5,712 bases of DNA from Micrococcaceae bacterium UBA3381. Its GTDB lineage: Bacteria; Actinomycetota; Actinomycetes; Actinomycetales; Micrococcaceae. The stretch lies in the NCBI GenBank assembly GCA_002358975.1, contig DEPX01000012.1:3992-9703 (forward strand). The letters are read 5' to 3'. Both the position numbers and the translations under genes were made by a program. Of this stretch, positions 1-5,712 are shown piece after piece (position 1 is the first letter of the stretch; every line of letters starts with the position of its first letter). The notes under the pieces are model-generated. The model did not search any database. It was not told the origin of the DNA and saw only the letters and a program-made list of their open reading frames with translations.

Positions 1-937
1 AACACCGTAAAGCCGTCGATGACGCGGTCAAAGACCGACTGGGGATGGCGGGGCCGAAGGAACTAGCTAACGAAGCTCGCGCCCATGCCCAACGACTAGA
101 TCCCAAGGCTGCAGCTGAACGCACTAAAAAGGCACCGCCGAACGACGTGTAACCTGTCAACCAATAGGTGGTGGGCTCTCGAAACTCATCGCAGTAGGGC
201 CATCGCAGATGATAAATGCGGTGTACAAAAATTTATGGCAATCGGCCCGGTCCCTACTGTCTACTGGTAAAGGTAAGAACGAACAAGGAAAACCTCGAAC
301 TCGGGACCAGCTTACGTTCGATTTGCTTATTGAACGTGGTACCGGACAACCCACGGCAGCTGCAGTACCAGTGCAGGTATTCTTGTCCATGTCCCCTGAG
401 TCATTAACTCCTGATGGAGATATCCCTGCTTGGCTAGTCGGCCATGGGCCCATCCCAGCCAAAACTGCCCGCGAGTGGTTAGTTCGTTCTGATGTCGCTG
501 CGGAGATTCGTCGATTATTCACGACGCCAAAGGGCAACGAGATTGTAGGGTTAGAAGCCAAATCCCGAAACTTTTCTCGTGGGTTACGCACCATGGTGTT
601 GCTACGTGACGATAAATGCCGCAACATCTATTGCGAGGCGGATATACAGGATTCGGATCACATGAAACCCCATCGATACGATGGCCCCACCACTTGGGAT
701 AACGGCTCTGGGCTGTGCGCCGCCTGCAACCAAACAAAAGAAAACCGGGGGTGGAAACACGAAGGGGATGCCCAATCCCTGACTGTGACCACCCCGACCG
801 GACACACTTACACCAAGAACCCCGGACCGATCATCCCGGGAACAGTCCCGATAAAACGCTTCACCCGACGACGAGCCAAACTACCTGACCCGGATGATGC
901 AGACCCCGATAACGACACCGCGAGCATATCATCATGA
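1..937 (+). pseudogene. DUF222/HNH endonuclease, frameshifted and 5'-truncated by the window edge
   Basis: The reading frame beginning at base 3 gives the end of a DUF222 domain (RKAVDDAV, GPKELANEARAHAQRLDP, AAAERTKKA) and then hits TAA at 150-152. The remainder of the same protein continues in the -1 frame, open from base 128: TAERRVT directly follows the break, then NAVYKNLW, RTRDQLTFDLLIERGTGQ, and a C-terminal HNH domain. That domain has Cys and Cys at 548 and 563 bases past the break region (CRNIYC), then DSDHMKPH, NGSGLCAACNQTKE and GW. All expected HNH metal and catalytic residues remain. The tail is charged and low in complexity. An ATG at 209 could start the distal part, but it has no Shine-Dalgarno sequence and the family homology extends upstream of it, so I do not treat it as a real start. 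A single-base deletion or a sequencing error in the A5 or CCGCCG tract is the simplest cause. DUF222-HNH proteins are usually multicopy in actinobacteria and of uncertain role, often called putative homing-type nucleases. Confidence 0.8.
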
Positions 938-3900
938 TTTAATCAAGCCCTGATATCGCACGGGCCATTTTATCGACCCATATTTTGCCGACCCATAATG
1001 GGTGAGATCCGTTTGCTAAGATTTCAGCACGACATGTAATTATGCCAGTTTGAAAAACGAGACCGGCCTCAAAGCCAACTCGACCGGCACCTGAAAACAA
1101 GAAAACCAGTCAAGAACGCCCTTGACTGGTTTCCTACTATTGCGCTAACACAATACTGTGGGCCCTGCGGGGATCGAACCCGCGACCTGCGGATTAAAAG
1201 TCCGATGCTCTGCCAACTGAGCTAAAGGCCCTGGTCGCTTTGACCGCTATACGATTGTAGCCTATTTTGCTTCGGAACAAAATTTGGCCATTTGGCTGTT
1301 GTATCCGGTGGTGACTGCTTTATGCTGTCATGGTGAGTGCGCCACATAGCTAAGGAGAACGTTTGACTCAGCGCAGCGGATCAACGGGCGTGCAATACCG
1401 CAGGCCAAAACTGATGCCCATCGAAAACTTTGAACACCGTCCGGGTGGACTAGATCCGGCTGATGTATTTTCTGCTGCCCAAACCGTTGCCGCCCAGCTT
1501 GTAACTACCGGGCAAGACCCAAACGCAGATGCCGCCACGGTCGACTGGCTTATAGACCTCGTCGACGATGTTGGTTTAGACACCATGGCCCAAATGTGGG
1601 CCAACGCTCCGGCCGTGACCTTCGGCGGTGCACTGTGGCGTCTATATGCTTTGCAGCAAGCCACCAAACGCCAGGGTGAACAATGGGCCGCCTGGTATCG
1701 TGCCGGTTACGATGCCTATGCATCACGTGTCATCGCTGGTGCAACCGAGCCACCACAAGCTCACGACCTCAAACATCTCGTTACGCAAATATTCAGGGGC
1801 GTTTATTGTGGTGATTTTGCGATTGCTCTAGACCGCGGTGGCGCTTATGCCCGCGTTATTGCAGCTGGCCAGCACCAGCACGCCGAACGCCTTGAAGACC
1901 ATGATCCAGCGGGTGCAGCAGCCCTAGAACACCGGTCAGTTAAACTGCAGCGCACCGCCACAGAGCTAGAACTGTGCGCAACCGCATGGCGTCAGGGTCG
2001 CCTCGATGATGCCGATCCCAGTGAACTGCCAAGGAATTAACGCGTCAGCTTGTTAACTTTAGGTGTGTAAAGTGACCAAGCATGAAGCTGTCTGTAACGC
2101 GTTTATTCTCTGCCGACGAATCAGGCGCATCCCAGGTTCGCACTTTAGCCCAGCTACTAGTGGAATCAGTGGATCTTGTCACCCAAATGTTCGGTGCCTC
2201 CCCAGAAACCGGCACCGACCTTGATGCACAGCTCGATAACCTCAACGCCAGCGCTTCCAAATGCACCAGCACAATGCTCACAGCGTTGCGCAGCTCATAT
2301 CTAACTCCCATCCCGCGCGAGGATCTCTACCTTTTAGGTACCTGGATAAACCGGGCTGTCGAAGCCGTGGCCATCACCGGCACAATTATCCACGCGACCC
2401 GACAATACCGGCTACCCTCCCGTGTCGGAGATGTATTAGAAGTGCTGACTCGACAAGCGGATCTCGTGCTGGACGCTGCAGAACAACTTACCCAGTTGGA
2501 TGCGTTGGAAAGCACTTGGATGCACTTGGAACGTCTCACGCATCAAGCCCAGCGCGCTCTGGTAACGTGGCGGCTCACCGATGCTGACGAGTTGCTTGCC
2601 CGGCACTACTACCGTCAACAAGAGGTGGCCCGCTCCCTAGAATCCACCTTTATGACTATCCGAGAATTCTCCACGCAGCTGGGACGAATTCTGGTGCGTG
2701 ATTCCTAGTGAGCACACTGTTGCTATTCATCGTGGCCGTCATGCTGGCTACGGTCTTAACTTTTGTGGTGGCCGGCCGAGACACCCCGAACGCGGTTGCG
2801 CTGCCCATCGCATCGGGGGCGCTGACCCCCGTCACAGCATTATCAATGACGGCGTTAATGCGTATGGTCGGAGCCGTTTTAGGGGTTGGAACCGTCCAAT
2901 TTTTTGCCGCTGACTTTGTTGCGCTTGTGCCAGGAGGAAACACAGGGTTATCGATTACTATTGTCGGCTTGGCTGTCACCCTTGCCTGGGCAATATTTAC
3001 CTGGTTTCGCGGTGCCACTGTTTCATCTTCCCATGCCTTGACCGCTTCTATTACCGGTGGGGCCATCGCATTATCCGTGCTGGATACTAAACATTTAGGC
3101 CTAGCGGATCTATCTCCGGTAGGCATCGGGATCGGCATTTCGCTACTTGCTTCACCCTTGTTAGCGGCTGCTGCCGCCTGGCTCATCGCACTGCCCATTA
3201 CCTTTGTGTTTAAGGACACCGCACCACACCGTGTGGGATACGGTTCGCGTGGTGCCCTGGCCATTACTGCAGCAGCAAATGGTTTGGGCCACGGTGTGCA
3301 GTACGGCCAACGTATGTATATCGTCATGTTGATGACGCTAACGGCCGGTGGTTTCAAGCCGGAATCGATGTGGCTGATAGCTGGCTGTATTGTCGTAGTG
3401 CTGGGGTTGGGCACCTTTGTGACAGCTTGGCGAGTTAATTACACACTGACGCGTCGCATTAGCCTATTAGACCCCCTACATTCGGCAGTCGCATCATCAA
3501 CCTCTGCCCTATTGTTGCTCATTGGCTCGTTTATGCTGCATATCCCGTTGTCGTCGTCATTGACTACGGTCGCTGCTATTACGGGCGCGGGCACTGCACA
3601 AAACAGTGGTACAGTGCGATGGATTCAGGTAGTTCGCCTGATGGTTTATTTCATCGGCACGGTACTCGTCTGCGCGACAGTGGCTTTTATCATCATCGGG
3701 CTTGGCGCATCTGCAGTAGCAAATATTCGCTGAACGGCGATAGTGCCTTAGCCCAAATCCCAGCATAAGATTTCCTTGCGAACCCTTAGCAGTGCCAGAT
3801 AGAGTGGCACATAGATGTCGGGCTGCGGTACCCCCGGGCTCCAAATCATCTGCCGCTTCGAGCGGCCACACGCCGTGAGGCGTGCCCGGCCCGGCATCGT

Positions 3901-5712
3901 ACACTTCAAGGTACAGCCTCGATCGGAGTTTTTCGGTCGAGGCTGTACTTTTTACCCAAAACGCCCAGAAATGTAGGCTTCAGTCTGTTCGTTAGCAGGA
4001 TTGTTGAAGATCACAGCGGTGTCATCGTATTCGACAAGTTTGCCCGGCGCACCAATAGCTTCCAGATTGAAAAAAGCAGTCTTGTCAGCAACACGAGCGG
4101 CCTGCTGCATATTATGCGTCACAATCACCACGGTGTAATTGTCCTTTAACTCGTGAATAAGGTCTTCAATGGCCAACGTCGAGATGGGATCAAGCGCTGA
4201 GGCGGGCTCATCCATCAAAATGACATCTGGTTCCACTGCAATAGTTCGGGCAATACATAAACGTTGCTGTTGACCACCCGATAACCCTCCCCCGGGTCGA
4301 TCTAAGCGGTCTTTGACTTCACTCCACAAATTGGCCCCGGTCAGCGAGCGCTCCAGGATGTGTTCGGCTTCAGAACGGCTCAGACGGATACCATTGAGGC
4401 GGTACCCGGCTAGCACGTTTTCGCGAATCGACATGGTGGGAAATGGGTTTGGACGTTGAAATACCATGCCTACTGTCGAGCGGACTCGAACCGGATCAAC
4501 ATGTGCAGCGTTGATATCTTCGTCATTCAACAGGATTTTGCCTTCAACCCGAGCACCGGGGGTGACTTCGTGCATCCGGTTCAGAGTGCGTAAAAACGTC
4601 GTCTTGCCACAGCCTGATGGCCCAATAAAAGCGGTGACCGAGCATGGCTGGATTTCGATATTTACGTCTTTGACAGCTTGAAAGTCCCCATAATAACAAT
4701 CGAGGTTCATGGTCTGGATGCGTTTTGCCATAATTTCTTTTCCTTGCGCGTTGAGAGCGGGCGGCTAGGTGGCTGTTTTCGCCGCGAAATGTTTTGCAAT
4801 CGCACGGGCACTTAGGTTCAATCCCATAACGATGACAATGAGTACTAGTGCACCAGCCCATGCGCGTGCTGTTGATGGATCGCTTGCTGCCGGCGCAGTC
4901 GGGTTAGTCAGCTGACGGTAGATGAAAACAGGCAGAGCCGTCATCCACTCAGAAAATGGGTTCCAGTTCGTAGCCGCAGCATAGCCTGCAGTAACAAGGA
5001 TCGGAGCGGTCTCACCGGTTACTCGTGCAATGGCCAGTGTAATGCCCGAAGCGATACCCGACATTGCTGTGGGTAGGACGACTTTAATAATGGTGCGCCA
5101 TTTTCTAACACCCAGTGCATAAGACGCTTCGCGCAGTTCATTAGATACGATTTGCAGCATTTCTTCGGTGGACCGTACCACCACGGGGATCATTAGAACG
5201 CTGAGCGCGATAGCAGCGGCGACGCCTGTTTTTACCCCTTGGAGTGCCTGAGGTGAGGAACCCATGGTGAGTTCGGTAAGGGCAGTCAGCCCGGCGAAAG
5301 CAAATAACCCGGCGACTATCGAAGGGATGCCGGTCATCACGTCGACAAAGAATCGGATGCTGCGTGAAAATGCGTTCTTTTTGCCATATTCGGTCAGATA
5401 GATGGACGCCAACAGGCCCACCGGAATTGAAATCGCGCTGGCCAACACAGTGATCAGCATCGTGCCGATGAGCCCGTGAAGGATACCACCTTGCAGCGAG
5501 GCACCACCATCTTGGGTGGCGATGTCAGTTGCGCCCACCACGGTCTGCATATCAGTAACCAACAGTGCCGGATGGGAAATGAGCGTGGGCAACCCTTCGG
5601 AAAGAACAGACCACAGTACAGAAACAAGTGGCAGCAAGGCAATGAAGAACGCCGTCCAAATCAGGTGCCGCCAAAATTCATCGGCGGCTTTCAGCCGGCC
5701 TTCTATCAGCCG

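Overview
The window looks like chromosomal DNA from an actinobacterium, most likely a Corynebacterium or close relative. This is inferred from several signs: a DUF222-HNH endonuclease relic of the kind abundant in actinobacteria, GC content that looks moderate, TTG and GTG starts, a tRNA gene without an encoded CCA, and promoter-like -10 boxes placed almost on top of start codons, as in the leaderless mRNAs common in this phylum. Species cannot be told from the sequence alone.

Layout, left to right. (1) 1-937, plus strand: the C-terminal part of a DUF222/HNH endonuclease gene, broken by a -1 frameshift near 126-140. (2) 938-1300: mostly non-coding, holding a minus-strand tRNA-Lys(UUU) gene with a recognisable promoter and a strong intrinsic terminator. 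(3) 1363-3733, plus strand: three co-directional genes. They are an unrecognised 225-aa protein, a 208-aa DUF47/PhoU-like protein, and a 341-aa PiT-family permease whose GTG start overlaps the DUF47 stop by one base. (4) 3734-3953: a 220-base gap between convergent genes, crowded with perfect short hairpins and ending in a strong plus-strand terminator. It is a candidate for an unrecognised structured RNA. (5) 3952-5712, minus strand: pstB (complete) and pstA (running off the right edge), the ATPase and one permease subunit of the high-affinity phosphate ABC transporter. pstC and pstS are expected just outside the window.

The right two thirds therefore put two phosphate-uptake systems tail to tail: a PiT-type ion-coupled permease with its DUF47 partner, and the ATP-driven Pst system. 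The PiT protein has a normal first half but has lost the conserved Asn-Asp and His of the signature in its second half, so its function as an ordinary phosphate symporter is open to question. The two most interesting items are the hairpin-rich RNA candidate between the two systems and the asymmetric loss of PiT signature residues.
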